Positions 47,165 to 55,712 of a stretch of 64,000 nt of DNA are shown in pieces. The DNA lies in assembly GCA_963720075.1 (NCBI GenBank), contig CAVREG010000014.1, positions 53,627 to 117,626 of the forward strand, written 5' to 3'. The stretch comes from PALSA-188 sp963720075. GTDB lineage: Bacteria > Acidobacteriota > Terriglobia > Terriglobales > Acidobacteriaceae. The position numbers and the translations under genes are program-made. Each line of letters starts with the position of its first letter. Positions within the stretch are counted from its first letter, which is position 1. The notes beneath the pieces were generated by a model. The model searched no databases, had not been told where the DNA came from, and saw nothing but the letters and a program-made list of their open reading frames with translations.

Positions 47165-49276
47165 CTAATCGCCCGCCACGGCCTCCCCTACCTCAACCTC
47201 AGGCTTAGCCGGACCAGTCAACGCGCCCAACGGAATGAATCCGTTCTCCGCGACGACCGGCTTTTCCTTCAGCACAACCTCGCGATAAAGCGAAGCCATA
47301 CGCGCGTTGTATGCAGGATCATTCTTCTGCTTCAAATCCCGCGCCCGTGTCTTTTCTTCGCGAGCATTCTTAGCAATGCCCAGCTTGTCCAGGTCGCGCT
47401 GCTCTTCGTGCGTGACGATTTCATCTTTAAGCAGCAAACCATGCTCAACCGATTCCATCTTCACATTCTTTCCGCCGGCGAAGATTTCATGCCGCCCATG
47501 CTCTTCATACCACTTGGTGAGCGTAGCCGTCATGTGCATCTTCTCGATAATGTTGCGCCAGCCCACGCCAGTGTTATAAGCGCAGAATGAAATCTCGCCT
47601 TCCTGCGTCGCATAAGGAATAATGCACTGCTCCGTCCGCCTGAAATCGTAATTGAACAGATCCTGAAACCACATCCCCGCGATGAACAGGAAATTCCACC
47701 GGTCCTGACGCCGCTTCATCACGTCATCAATCGTGCGGTCTGGACCAACCTTCCCATAGTTCTTGCCGGTAGCATTAAAGTTCTTATCAAACTTCTTCAG
47801 CAAATCCATTAGCTTGAAATGCGTAGGCGATTGAAACGGATCGTAATTCTTCATCAAACAAAGCGCCATCCCCACAATCGTCAGAAACTTTCCGCGAGCC
47901 GCATCGTTGACCTTCGCAATATCCTTAGCCAACTGATCGCCCTTCAAGAACGCAGTAACCGGCACCGCCTCCTTGGTTTCCTTATCAATCATCAAAGCCA
48001 TCCCCGTCCCACAATTCGGATGGCACCCGCATGACAGTTGGCCCCAGTCGTTGTTTTGATCTTCTACGTGCATTAGGTCGGCCCAATCGGAGAAGGTGGA
48101 CATGAAGCTGATGGGGAACCAGTCGCGGGCGGGCTCGCCTAATCCGGTTTGGGATTTTACGTCGTGGGCTAGGTGGGAGAGCGTGTAACGCTGCGCTACA
48201 CGGCGGTCGTCGGTGATGGCTTCGTCGCGGCCGGTGAAATGAACTGGTTGGAACGACAGGAATCCGATTTTCTTTGGATTGTCTAGCGCGAATTTTATGA
48301 TGCGTCCTACTTGCTCGTTGTTGATGCCGTTTACGATCGTTACTACCGGGACGATTTCCACTCCCGCTTTATGCAGGTTGTCTATTGCTTTCAGTTTTAC
48401 GTCGAACAGATTGCCGACTTTTCTATGCGCGTTGGCGGCGTTGCCGATGCCGTCGAATTGCAGATACGCATAGCGCATCCCGGCGTCGGCGGCCTGCTGG
48501 GCGAATTCCAAACTCTTCGCGAATTCAATTCCGTTAGTTGCGGCTTGCACGCTGTTGTATCCCACTTTGCGGGCGTAGCGCACGGCATCCAGGAAATAAG
48601 GAGACAGCGTCGGCTCGCCTCCAGAGAACTGTACCGACATCTGACGCCGCGGCTTGATGGTGATCGCGTTGTCCAGCATCGTCTTGATGTCTTCCCAGCT
48701 CAGTTCGTGCACGAAGCCGACCTGATTCGCGTCCATGAAACAGGGATCGCACATCATGTTGCAGCGGTTCGTAAGATCAATCGTCAAAACCGAACCACGA
48801 CCGTACTTAACAGTAGAAGATCCGTGATGATGCAGCTTCTCGTCGTTGTGCGCGCGAATATCGCGGCCCGGAAACACTTCCTCAAGATGCTCTGAAAACT
48901 CCGTGTCCATGGACATGACATCTTCGAAGTGCCCGTGAATGGGACAGTCTTTCACCATCAAAATCTTGCCGTCGCGCTCAATGATCTGCGCTTTGATCTC
49001 TCCGGCCTTTTCGTTCATCAGGATTTCGAGCGGCAGCTTGCCATCCAAAATCTGCTGGCGAATTTCGGGGACACACTTCGGGCACAGCGAGTCAGTCTGG
49101 CGCGGCCATCCCAGCGGCGGCTTCGACTTTTCGTAAGACTTCAGCAGCGGCTTATCCGACCACTTCGGCTTGGGAGAAGGATTGGGCTTAACCCGGTTCA
49201 TCCGCTCGAAAACTGCCCACGCTCCCGTGGCAGCAACCGTGACTGCTTTCTCGACATACTTAACTGGCTTGTGCAT
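47165..49276 (-). CDS. Radical SAM protein resembling tetraether lipid synthase (Tes) family
   Basis: A 703-residue radical SAM enzyme. The SAM [4Fe-4S] motif is NRCNMMCDPCF (C-x3-C-x2-C, about 175-182), with QFSGGEPTLSPYF as the GGE motif. Extra cysteine clusters flank the core: SLCPKCVPEI (about 63), KDCPIHGHFED (about 109), SCGCHPNCGTG (about 420) and later EQCIIPY and SFCAYN. This layout (LCPxC, CPxHG, CxxxCxxC, CxCxPNC) is what I know from the archaeal Tes family, which joins lipid chains into membrane-spanning lipids, and from its bacterial relatives. Some Acidobacteria make membrane-spanning lipids, so such a role is plausible. The N-terminal 30 residues could be an amphipathic anchor. 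The substrate is not proven. Confidence 0.72.
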   Translation of the reverse strand: MHKPVKYVEKAVTVAATGAWAVFERMNRVKPNPSPKPKWSDKPLLKSYEKSKPPLGWPRQTDSLCPKCVPEIRQQILDGKLPLEILMNEKAGEIKAQIIERDGKILMVKDCPIHGHFEDVMSMDTEFSEHLEEVFPGRDIRAHNDEKLHHHGSSTVKYGRGSVLTIDLTNRCNMMCDPCFMDANQVGFVHELSWEDIKTMLDNAITIKPRRQMSVQFSGGEPTLSPYFLDAVRYARKVGYNSVQAATNGIEFAKSLEFAQQAADAGMRYAYLQFDGIGNAANAHRKVGNLFDVKLKAIDNLHKAGVEIVPVVTIVNGINNEQVGRIIKFALDNPKKIGFLSFQPVHFTGRDEAITDDRRVAQRYTLSHLAHDVKSQTGLGEPARDWFPISFMSTFSDWADLMHVEDQNNDWGQLSCGCHPNCGTGMALMIDKETKEAVPVTAFLKGDQLAKDIAKVNDAARGKFLTIVGMALCLMKNYDPFQSPTHFKLMDLLKKFDKNFNATGKNYGKVGPDRTIDDVMKRRQDRWNFLFIAGMWFQDLFNYDFRRTEQCIIPYATQEGEISFCAYNTGVGWRNIIEKMHMTATLTKWYEEHGRHEIFAGGKNVKMESVEHGLLLKDEIVTHEEQRDLDKLGIAKNAREEKTRARDLKQKNDPAYNARMASLYREVVLKEKPVVAENGFIPLGALTGPAKPEVEVGEAVAGD

Positions 49277-49400
49277 GGCTTCTAGGTTATTGAAGACGTT
49301 AGGTAATTACACGAGTTACCCACCAAAAGGGGTGTTTTGCAGGTTTAGTGGTGAAGTTGTGCATTATGCGGATGTAAGTAGTTGAGGATTCATGTGGTTA

Positions 49401-49500
49401 TGTGGGGCGGACACTCTTGTCCGCCGCAGTTGGGGTTGCTTTTGATCTGTTTCAACAGAAAGCAAAATCAAAGGCGGCGGACAGGAGTGTCCGCCCTACA
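49401..49500. repeat. REP element A, upstream of RAYT gene
   Basis: Arms GGGCGGACACTCTTGTCCGC-like (left, from 49401) and its near-complement ending at 49500, with about 45 bases between. Each arm is itself palindromic (GCGGACA...TGTCCGC). It lies 60 bp upstream of the RAYT start. Confidence 0.85.
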
Positions 49501-49560
49501 TTTCTTTTGCATGTTCACTGGTCACTGACAGATTGCGTCTTCCGGCGTTGAATTCAGATC

Positions 49561-50040
49561 ATGACCAATCCTGGCATTCTTGCGCGCAAATACGACTATC
49601 GGCGGCGGTTGCCGCACTTTCAGAATCCCGGCACTGCTTTGTTCGTGACCTTCTGCAAACTTATTCGAGAGCCGTTTTCTGATCCCGCACTGAACGCCAT
49701 TCTTCAGCACTGTATTCATGACCACGGTAAACGATTCGATCTGCACGCCGCCGTCGTCATGCCCGATCATGTGCATCTATTGCTGACTCCGTTGTCCGAC
49801 GACAAAGGGTGGCCTTACGCCCTACCTGCAATCTTGAAATCAATCAAAGGTACCTCAGCCCGCAGCGTAAATAAGTTACTGGAAAAGACCGGACCAGTCT
49901 GGCAAGAGGAATCGTTGGATCATGTCTTAAGATCAGACGAAAGCTTCGAAGACAAACTCGAATACATCCGCCAGAACCCTGTACGAAAAGGTTTGGTAGT
50001 CAGACCGGAGGACTACCGCTGGCTTTGGGTCCGGCCCTAA
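49561..50040 (+). CDS. REP-associated tyrosine transposase (RAYT, IS200/Y1-like)
   Basis: A 159-residue single-strand transposase of the Y1 HUH type. The histidine pair is in VMPDHVHLLLTP (about 66-74) and the catalytic Tyr in KLEYIRQNPVRKG (about 142). RAYTs cut and rejoin REP palindromes and are usually single-copy domesticated genes rather than free insertion sequences. Here REP copies lie 60 bp upstream and 13 bp downstream, forming the usual REP-RAYT-REP unit. The start is ATG 49561 and the frame is intact, so the enzyme may be active. Confidence 0.93.
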   Translation: MTNPGILARKYDYRRRLPHFQNPGTALFVTFCKLIREPFSDPALNAILQHCIHDHGKRFDLHAAVVMPDHVHLLLTPLSDDKGWPYALPAILKSIKGTSARSVNKLLEKTGPVWQEESLDHVLRSDESFEDKLEYIRQNPVRKGLVVRPEDYRWLWVRP

Positions 50041-50053
50041 ATTAAACAAAAAA

Positions 50054-50168
50054 TGTAGGGCGGACACTCCTGTCCGCCGCAGTTGGGGTTGGTGTTGGTT
50101 TTGACTGTCCAAGAAAATTTAAACAAAAAAGCAAGGCACAAGCAGCGGACAAGAGTGTCCGCTCTACA
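50054..50168. repeat. REP element B, downstream of RAYT gene
   Basis: Same palindrome family as element A: left arm begins TGTAGGGCGGACACTCCTG, right arm ends at 50168 with TGTCCGCTCTACA. It begins 13 bp after the RAYT stop and overlaps the end of the next gene (50164-50643). Confidence 0.85.
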
Positions 50169-50643
50169 TAAACAGCCCCCAAGCCTCGCGGTATTTTTCG
50201 AATCTTGCGCGGGGGCAATTCGCGTCTGGGTAGAAGCGGAGGCTCTTGTTGTTGATTACGTCAGCGATGGGGAGCACGTACCAGGCGTCGACGGGGACGA
50301 TGTGGGCGACGAGGGCGTCTACGTCATCTGGGGTGTAGGCAAATTTGGATTTGACCCCGAGTTCGCGAGTATAGATAGCGCGGATGGGTTGAACGTCGTA
50401 TCCACGGGCTCGGAGCGAGGCAGTGCATTTGACCTGCACACGCCAGAGGCGCGCGCCGTTGTCGAGAATGAAGTCGTAGCGCTCGCTGTTGGACCAGGGT
50501 TTGGCGACGCCGAATCCCAGGCTGGTGGCTTTGAGAAGGAAGGCGGCTTCGGAAAAGTCTCCGGTCTGGGTAGTGTTGCGTTTTGTGGCATGGTCCGTGA
50601 AAACACACGGATTGGTGCATCGAGTTGGTGATAGTTTGGGCAA
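50164..50643 (-). CDS. PD-(D/E)XK nuclease-like protein (group I intron endonuclease-like)
   Basis: A 159-residue soluble protein. GDFSEAAFLLKATSLGFGVA, then SERYDFILDNGARLWRVQVK, matches the small PD-(D/E)XK family known from group I intron homing endonucleases: an early Glu, then Asp, then Q-x-K. No intron or split host gene is visible nearby. It therefore may be a free-standing nuclease or a remnant of a defence or mobile module. Its 3' end overlaps REP B by five bases. The N-terminal 25 residues are not conserved and the start is uncertain. Confidence 0.72.
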   Translation of the reverse strand: MPKLSPTRCTNPCVFTDHATKRNTTQTGDFSEAAFLLKATSLGFGVAKPWSNSERYDFILDNGARLWRVQVKCTASLRARGYDVQPIRAIYTRELGVKSKFAYTPDDVDALVAHIVPVDAWYVLPIADVINNKSLRFYPDANCPRARFEKYREAWGLFM

Positions 50644-50685
50644 ATGAAGTTCCTAAAATGCGATGAAAGATATGAGGCAAGTAAA

Positions 50686-50799
50686 TGTAGGGCGGACACT
50701 CCTGTCCGCCAGTTGATGTTGGTGTTGTATTTCCAATAAGGGCAACGTCAAAAAACAAAATCAAATTCAAAGGCTGCGGACAGGAGTGTCCGCACTACA
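50686..50799. repeat. REP element C
   Basis: Left arm TGTAGGGCGGACACTCCTG from 50686, right arm ending TGTCCGCACTACA at 50799. Same family as A and B; the left arm lacks the usual CGC after TGTCCGC. Confidence 0.85.
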
Positions 50800-50808
50800 C
50801 GACCAATA

Positions 50809-50839
50809 AAAAAGGCGCAGCTCTTAGCCGCGCCTTTTT
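50809..50839. terminator. Terminator-like hairpin
   Basis: AAAAAGGCGC (50809-50818) pairs perfectly with GCGCCTTTTT (50830-50839). It is symmetrical, so it could act on both strands, although no gene ends at it in either direction; it may be left from a deleted gene. Confidence 0.7.
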
Positions 50840-51024
50840 ATCTATATATCTAGGATAGCAAATTCAGCAGGGTAAATGCGCCACGTTTGGACCAACTATT
50901 TTATGAATGGAATGAAGGTAGTAGCGGGAATTGGGGCTGAAACGGGGCTTGACAGGAAATTTGATATCAACAAGCTGCTGTCCGTGTGCGGACGCTTAAA
51001 GATCACCGCAACATTGCGGGCAAA

Positions 51025-51133
51025 TGTGGGGCGGACACTCTTGTCCGCCGCAGTTGGTGTTGATCTTCCAACAAGAGCAAGATCAAAACCAAATTCAGAA
51101 GCAAAAGCTGCGGACAGGAGTGTCCGCACCACA
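51025..51133. repeat. REP element D
   Basis: Left arm TGTGGGGCGGACACTCTTG from 51025, right arm ending TGTCCGCACCACA at 51133. It sits directly against the 5' side of the antitoxin-like fragment, which begins a few codons later. Confidence 0.85.
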
Positions 51134-51323
51134 TAATCAAAATCCTTCATAATCAAAGCACCGATATTTACGTGAGCACACTCCAGGATTTCGCAAAAGC
51201 CATGGGCGGACATCTAAAGATAACCGCAACATTCCCCGAAGCAGGCACAATCGAAATCCGACAATTTCATCAGGCGACGAAGGGTGCGTCCGAGAAAAAG
51301 GCTGAGGCCGAGGGCTTGGCTTA
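51132..51323 (+). pseudogene. 3' fragment of an XRE-family antitoxin/regulator
   Basis: Reading in the frame that ends with TAG at 51321-51323 gives NQSTDIYVSTLQDFAKAMGG followed by HLKITATFPEAGTIEIRQF. This is the C-terminal signature of HTH antitoxins of the HigA/XRE type, in which a TDxYxSTL segment precedes a GGxLxIxAxFP strand. The helix-turn-helix half is missing, and the open frame runs straight into REP D. A shorter product from GTG 51171 is possible, but I regard it as a gene broken by REP insertion or deletion. No toxin gene is beside it. Confidence 0.65.
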
Positions 51324-51452
51324 GGTGGCCTAGCGCACTAGTAGCCCACACGTCCGCGAACGGCGCGAAATCTGTGGGGCGCGCGGCGGGGGCATGACAG
51401 GAATCCGACAGCCGGGAGATTTAGAGCTCGCGGTGAGTTCTGCTATCAACTA

Positions 51453-54400
51453 TCAACCGATGTCGTGTGTCATAGTGCTCCATGCGTCGTCGATTGCCGC
51501 ATGAGCCGGTATCGCGGCCGCAATTTTGCGCGCAATTGTCCTGTACTCATCAATTGAGACTTGCTCCGCTGGGCTGGTGACCTCGAGTACAAGGCTGTGC
51601 CCGTTCCTAGATCGAAGCCAGTCTCTTAGTGGTTGATTCGCCCCCACCCGGTAGTTCCACATTTCAGGCGTTATTCCGCCGAATATCGCCCCTGTCCCGT
51701 TGATCTGAATGCCCTGCTGATCGATAAACAGCGCACTTGTGAAATCAATCCTGCTGTTACCAGCCGCGCTAAACGGAAAATGCGAGGCGGCTACACCAAT
51801 CCCTAGTTGAGCATCCGCGAGCCCGCGTCCGGCAATAGCCATCGCTTCAAAATGCCGCCGTTGCCGCGCGAACGGGATGTGCGGGAACTCCACACGAAGC
51901 TGCTGCTCGTAACGGCTCAAATAGCCTTCCGAATTCAATACCGCATATATGTAGTAGAAAACTTGTTCGTCTGTAACTGACACTCCGTAGGAATGGGCTA
52001 GCTCACCCAATAGCTCTGGGCGAACATTGCTGACTTGGATGGGCTGGCCCGATGGCGCGCCGTCCACAGGGAGGGCCGCCTGAAATTCCGGTGTTAGATA
52101 TCTGCGGAGCGGAAAAACCGAACAATTTGCTTCGGTAGAAAGACAGGACTTGTCCGTAATGGTTGTTGTCACGAAGGAATAGTCATATGCCGCCCTACGC
52201 CGCGTCTGCCCAACGACAAGTAAGCCAACGTTGGGACGGTAAAATTGCTCCATCATTTCGACACGTGCTCGGGCGAGCTGATCTGTGGAGAAATCTATCC
52301 GCCGCAAGTCAAATGGCCGGTAGAGGTATTCTCTTATGTTCGAGGCATCTGGACTACAAGATCGCAGCTCCGCCTCGCTCAAAAATACCCGCGCTTCGTC
52401 GTCGCCGGTTGTGACACACATGTTGAAAAAGGGGAGACAATCCGTAACGGATGGCCAGCTAGAATATTCGGAATCGGTTTCGAAGGGCGCAAAAAAATAG
52501 AAGGGGGCCTGTGGAGTGAGCAATTCACCCGCCTGGCTGTCCTGCCACGTCAGGCCGTTCAGCCACCCGTATTTCATGGCCCTCGTACCGGGCCCGCAAG
52601 ATGTGTAGGTCAGAGACGCGCGAATCGGCGCTGAGCTGAGGGCGTGCAGGGCATCGTTGGGTGGTGCCTCGTCATCCGATGTCGGGAGAGCAAAAGATAA
52701 GAATGCGGAATGGGGAGCTGCTTCGTGGGTTTCAGGTTGCGCTTGGGCTTGTTCGTGCCCCGCTTGGCCTCCGCGAATGAAAACCCCGATGCAAACGCCT
52801 TGCAAGATATCGAATACGTTTTGGTCCGCGGCGCCAACGGCACCAGACCGAATGTTTCCGTGAAGATTTATGATATGGATGCGATCAAATTGAGTTAACA
52901 AGTGGCGGCGCATGCCGCGAAATGACGGACTGGTCAAATAGCTGTTATCAGTTATCAACACGACGACGCCGTTCCTGGCGTCACCTGAGATATGCTCGCT
53001 TTCAGTCAGGCGCCACTGGGACCAACGAATGAATTTGACGTAGTCGTTGTTAACCCACTTTGTTTGGTCAACGCGGCGCCCATCGCACCACTTAAACGGC
53101 TCGACCGCATCCATGCCATTCAGATTTACGTGTAGGTTTTCGGAATGGCCACTCCAAGGGGGATTGCCTAAGATTACTAGAAGTGGTTGAGCCGTTTTAA
53201 TGTTCGCGGCCGCTTGGTTTTCCTCAGCAAGGGCTTCCAGCAATGGCAGTGCTGGGGCCGCGAATTGCGGGGTTTGAAGGGTGTTTGTTAGATACACCTT
53301 AAACCTTTCGCCGTGCGGCAAACCACATTCATTGTGTAGAAATCGCGCCAGCTTCAGATGCGCTATTGTGTAGGGTGCGGCAAGAAATTCAAACCCGAAG
53401 GTGTTGTTGGCGAATCTCTGTTCCAGGTACTGCGTCAGCAGATCGGAATCTCCCGCAGCATTTATGTTATTGACGATTTGCCGTCCAACTTGCACTAGAA
53501 AAGTACCCGTGCCAGTCGCCGGGTCGAGGACGAACACATTTGGTCCAGCCAAGCCAAGTTCTCGATCGTAGACCTCTGTCGTGATCGAATTAGCTATTCG
53601 TACAATTGCCGCCACCGCAGGGATCGGCGTGTAGTAAACGCCCCGCGCTTTTGCCGTACGCTCGCTATAAGCGTGTAAGAACGGTTGGTAGAAATACATA
53701 ACCGGGTCCTGGCCGACATCCGCTTGGACGGTTTCGTCAGGGCTGCTAAGCAGCACGTTTGGATTGGTTGCCGCGAGTAAGCCTGCGACGCCCCCAACCT
53801 GTAATCCGATCGGGGTGTTAGCCAGAGCTGGGTTGCTAACTGTCAGCGCGAATAGATTCTGCAAGAGAGGAATGTTAGGAGGTAGCTGGGCGGCGGCAGT
53901 GGCCAGCGTGAACTGACCAGCGTCGGCCTGTGACCACGCGGCAAAGAGTGTGTATACGATTGTCTGTGCAACTAAGTCGGCAAAATCTTCGTCGGAGATA
54001 CCAGGAAATAAGTATTGGGTGTAGGCGTTACGTAATGCTTGAACCGGGGCCAGCGTCAAGCCGTTAGCGACGGCCAAACGGAGAAATCGGGCGCGCAACG
54101 CCAGAACGTCTGCCAGCTGAGAGGCTGACTCGACTGCGGGGATACTTTCTTGAAAAAAGAGATTTAATAGCTCTGAGAGAGCTGCGACCGCAATTGCTGT
54201 CGCAACCCCTTCCGTCGAGCCTGTGAGCTCAACCTCCCCATGCAGTTCACCGTGGATGAATAGCCGAAATGTGAGAAAGTTCGTGAATATCAAATTGTGG
54301 AGTGCCGAACGATACTGTCTTATCTGTTTCGTGTTGTGGTTCAATGTGCCGCCGAGGGTTTTCGCCTCGGCCCATCCCACAATCGCATGCCCTTGCTGAA

Positions 54401-54623
54401 CTTGGAAATCCGGCACTCCGTACTCTTGATGTTGCGGTTGCAGAATTACCTGCACCTCGCCGTGATGCAACAGGTCCGCAGCGCCGTGAAGAACACCTGA
54501 AGCGGCCCGTAGTAGCTTTGTTCGGGCTGGGCTATTCCGCTCAGCTGAATTGCCCGTAGTTGCGCCAAGTAGGCAGTGCAAAGTGCCAGCAATTTGAACC
54601 CCTGTCCTTAGGTGTCTCGCCAT
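51453..54623 (-). CDS. Single-chain restriction-modification enzyme (Type ISP/IIG-like N6-adenine methyltransferase)
   Basis: About 1,056 residues. N-terminal about 1-150 carries a PD-(D/E)XK nuclease signature: YGVPDFQ then WAEAKTLG. A helical linker follows, then a gamma-class N6-adenine methyltransferase with motif I VFVLDPATGTGTFLVQVGRQ (about 365) and motif IV LGNPPWSG (about 487). The remaining 450 residues should hold target recognition. This resembles the methyltransferase and C-terminal half of Type ISP enzymes but lacks their SF2 helicase. ATG 54623 is the likely start; the frame reaches 54713. A single protein would both cut and methylate. It lies inside the REP-rich accessory region, consistent with transfer. 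Confidence 0.83.
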   Translation of the reverse strand: MARHLRTGVQIAGTLHCLLGATTGNSAERNSPARTKLLRAASGVLHGAADLLHHGEVQVILQPQHQEYGVPDFQVQQGHAIVGWAEAKTLGGTLNHNTKQIRQYRSALHNLIFTNFLTFRLFIHGELHGEVELTGSTEGVATAIAVAALSELLNLFFQESIPAVESASQLADVLALRARFLRLAVANGLTLAPVQALRNAYTQYLFPGISDEDFADLVAQTIVYTLFAAWSQADAGQFTLATAAAQLPPNIPLLQNLFALTVSNPALANTPIGLQVGGVAGLLAATNPNVLLSSPDETVQADVGQDPVMYFYQPFLHAYSERTAKARGVYYTPIPAVAAIVRIANSITTEVYDRELGLAGPNVFVLDPATGTGTFLVQVGRQIVNNINAAGDSDLLTQYLEQRFANNTFGFEFLAAPYTIAHLKLARFLHNECGLPHGERFKVYLTNTLQTPQFAAPALPLLEALAEENQAAANIKTAQPLLVILGNPPWSGHSENLHVNLNGMDAVEPFKWCDGRRVDQTKWVNNDYVKFIRWSQWRLTESEHISGDARNGVVVLITDNSYLTSPSFRGMRRHLLTQFDRIHIINLHGNIRSGAVGAADQNVFDILQGVCIGVFIRGGQAGHEQAQAQPETHEAAPHSAFLSFALPTSDDEAPPNDALHALSSAPIRASLTYTSCGPGTRAMKYGWLNGLTWQDSQAGELLTPQAPFYFFAPFETDSEYSSWPSVTDCLPFFNMCVTTGDDEARVFLSEAELRSCSPDASNIREYLYRPFDLRRIDFSTDQLARARVEMMEQFYRPNVGLLVVGQTRRRAAYDYSFVTTTITDKSCLSTEANCSVFPLRRYLTPEFQAALPVDGAPSGQPIQVSNVRPELLGELAHSYGVSVTDEQVFYYIYAVLNSEGYLSRYEQQLRVEFPHIPFARQRRHFEAMAIAGRGLADAQLGIGVAASHFPFSAAGNSRIDFTSALFIDQQGIQINGTGAIFGGITPEMWNYRVGANQPLRDWLRSRNGHSLVLEVTSPAEQVSIDEYRTIARKIAAAIPAHAAIDDAWSTMTHDIG

Positions 54624-54674
54624 AATAACGGAGGCGACGACAGTCGGGCATATGTAAAGTTGGTGCTCCGAAAG

Positions 54675-54761
54675 GCAGATTCCCTCACCGATGAAGCGGA
54701 TTCGGAATGACAAGGTTTTATGGAGTGGGATTGCGGCGGTGGGGTGGGTGCGCTGTCCGGA
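54675..54761. repeat. Dispersed block 1, copy 1 (second copy 60309-60394)
   Basis: Nearly identical over about 86 bases to 60309-60394, same orientation, including the invariant run TGGAGTGGGATTGCGGCGGT. A shorter, diverged copy is at 55650-55712. No coding function; part of an interspersed repeat family. Confidence 0.85.
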
Positions 54762-54770
54762 ATCAAGAAA

Positions 54771-54801
54771 AGCAGGTCTCTCGACTTCGCTCGAGATGAC
54801 A
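54771..54801. repeat. 31-bp dispersed repeat (inverted copy of 47041-47071)
   Basis: Exact reverse complement of 47041-47071 and directly downstream of block 1. Confidence 0.85.
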
Positions 54802-54813
54802 GAGTTTTTATGA

Positions 54814-54850
54814 GTGTCAGGGGATGGCTTTCAGCCATCCCGTAAATGCG
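54814..54850. repeat. Dispersed block 2 hairpin, copy 1 (second copy 60419-60455)
   Basis: GGGATGGCTTTCAGCCATCC forms a hairpin and is followed by CGTAAATGCG. The copy at 60419-60455 differs at two or three bases and keeps the same position after block 1. Confidence 0.85.
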
Positions 54851-54982
54851 TCTTCGATCTGTTCGGCACGACTGAAGTCGTGCCCTGATACAAACCTTCG
54901 CGGGCGAGGGCGCCCGCGCCACACAGTCAAAGCAAATTCAAAGGCGGCGGACAGGAGTGTCCGTCCCCACACGAGCCAAACA

Positions 54983-55011
54983 AAAAGCCCCGCTCTTGAA
55001 GCAGGGCTTTT
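54983..55011. terminator. Terminator-like hairpin
   Basis: AAAAGCCC (54983-54990) pairs with GGGCTTTT (55004-55011), with a GCT/AGC inner stem. No gene ends here on either strand, so it may be a leftover terminator. Confidence 0.55.
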
Positions 55012-55649
55012 AAATTACTGAACGCTGTCCGTCATCTCTAGGGTAGCGCGGAGGAAAATGTTGTCAAGCTCATTCGATTTCGCCTGGGGTCGCGGAGGAT
55101 GGGGCTGCGGAGGGCAAGGGCCTTGAACCCTAATGGCTGACGGCCACTCGACTGTTTGACGGACAGCGTCCAGTACCCACTGGCACCACCCTCCAAACGT
55201 TCTCCACGGCACATCGTAAGTCATCCCGCGCAGTCGAGTAAGAAAGTCAGCAGAAACAATCTTCACCGTTCCCAAAAATGATCCACAATGTCATCAAACA
55301 TGCCAGAGGGTGCCCTTCTGCGTTTGACCTCGTCTCCGATTCCAGCGATAACTGTTGTCAGGCACCTTCTTAAAGATAAAGATTAGGAGGCAACTCTAAG
55401 TCCTTTGGTTTGGAGATTTTACCCGTAACCCCCAGATTCTAAGAGATCGCAAATTTCGTTTCCTTGTAAACCTAGGATTCTAATATATCGGCAGATAGGG
55501 GGAGGGGCCCCCCGACCTAGGCTCATCCGATGCACACTAAAGATCTGTTGTCCGTGAGGCACGCACACGCCTGTCCGCCGCATTTCACCCTGGTTTTGAT
55601 CGCGTGACGAGGCCACCCTCGCCCGCGAGAAACAGCTCCACGCGGAAAA

Positions 55650-55712
55650 GCAGATTCCTCACCGCTGTAGCGGATTAGGAATGACTAGGTGTTGTGGAGT
55701 GGGACTGCTGCG
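55650..55712. repeat. Dispersed block 1, copy 3 (diverged)
   Basis: GCAGATTCCTCACCGCTG then TGGAGTGGGA, matching the first 60 bases of the 60309 copy with several changes. It abuts the 3' end of the cytochrome operon. Confidence 0.7.

Larger units (their letters stand above)
50644..51170. other. Gene-poor repeat region upstream of the antitoxin remnant
   Basis: Holds REP copies C (50686-50799) and D (51025-51133) and a terminator-like hairpin. Between them, 50900-51020 is open in frame, but only its end (GRLKITATL) resembles anything: the same motif recurs in the antitoxin fragment just downstream, as if that segment had been duplicated around REP D. Confidence 0.6.

Noticed and set aside
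49561..50040. RAYT as a complete insertion sequence
   Set aside because: The flanking structures are REPs of a dispersed family rather than unique left and right ends, which fits a resident RAYT better than an IS200 element.
50083..50631. 182-codon plus-strand frame opposite the nuclease-like gene
   Set aside because: Low-complexity translation with no family resemblance; the minus-strand frame has the recognisable nuclease blocks.
49401..51133. Repeats resembling a CRISPR array
   Set aside because: Spacing is irregular, copies are inverted-repeat pairs and variable in sequence, and no cas gene is nearby; they are REP palindromes.
55015..55275. Possible 86-residue gene on the minus strand
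   Set aside because: No ribosome-binding site or known domain, and its 3' end overlaps a terminator-like hairpin in repeat DNA.
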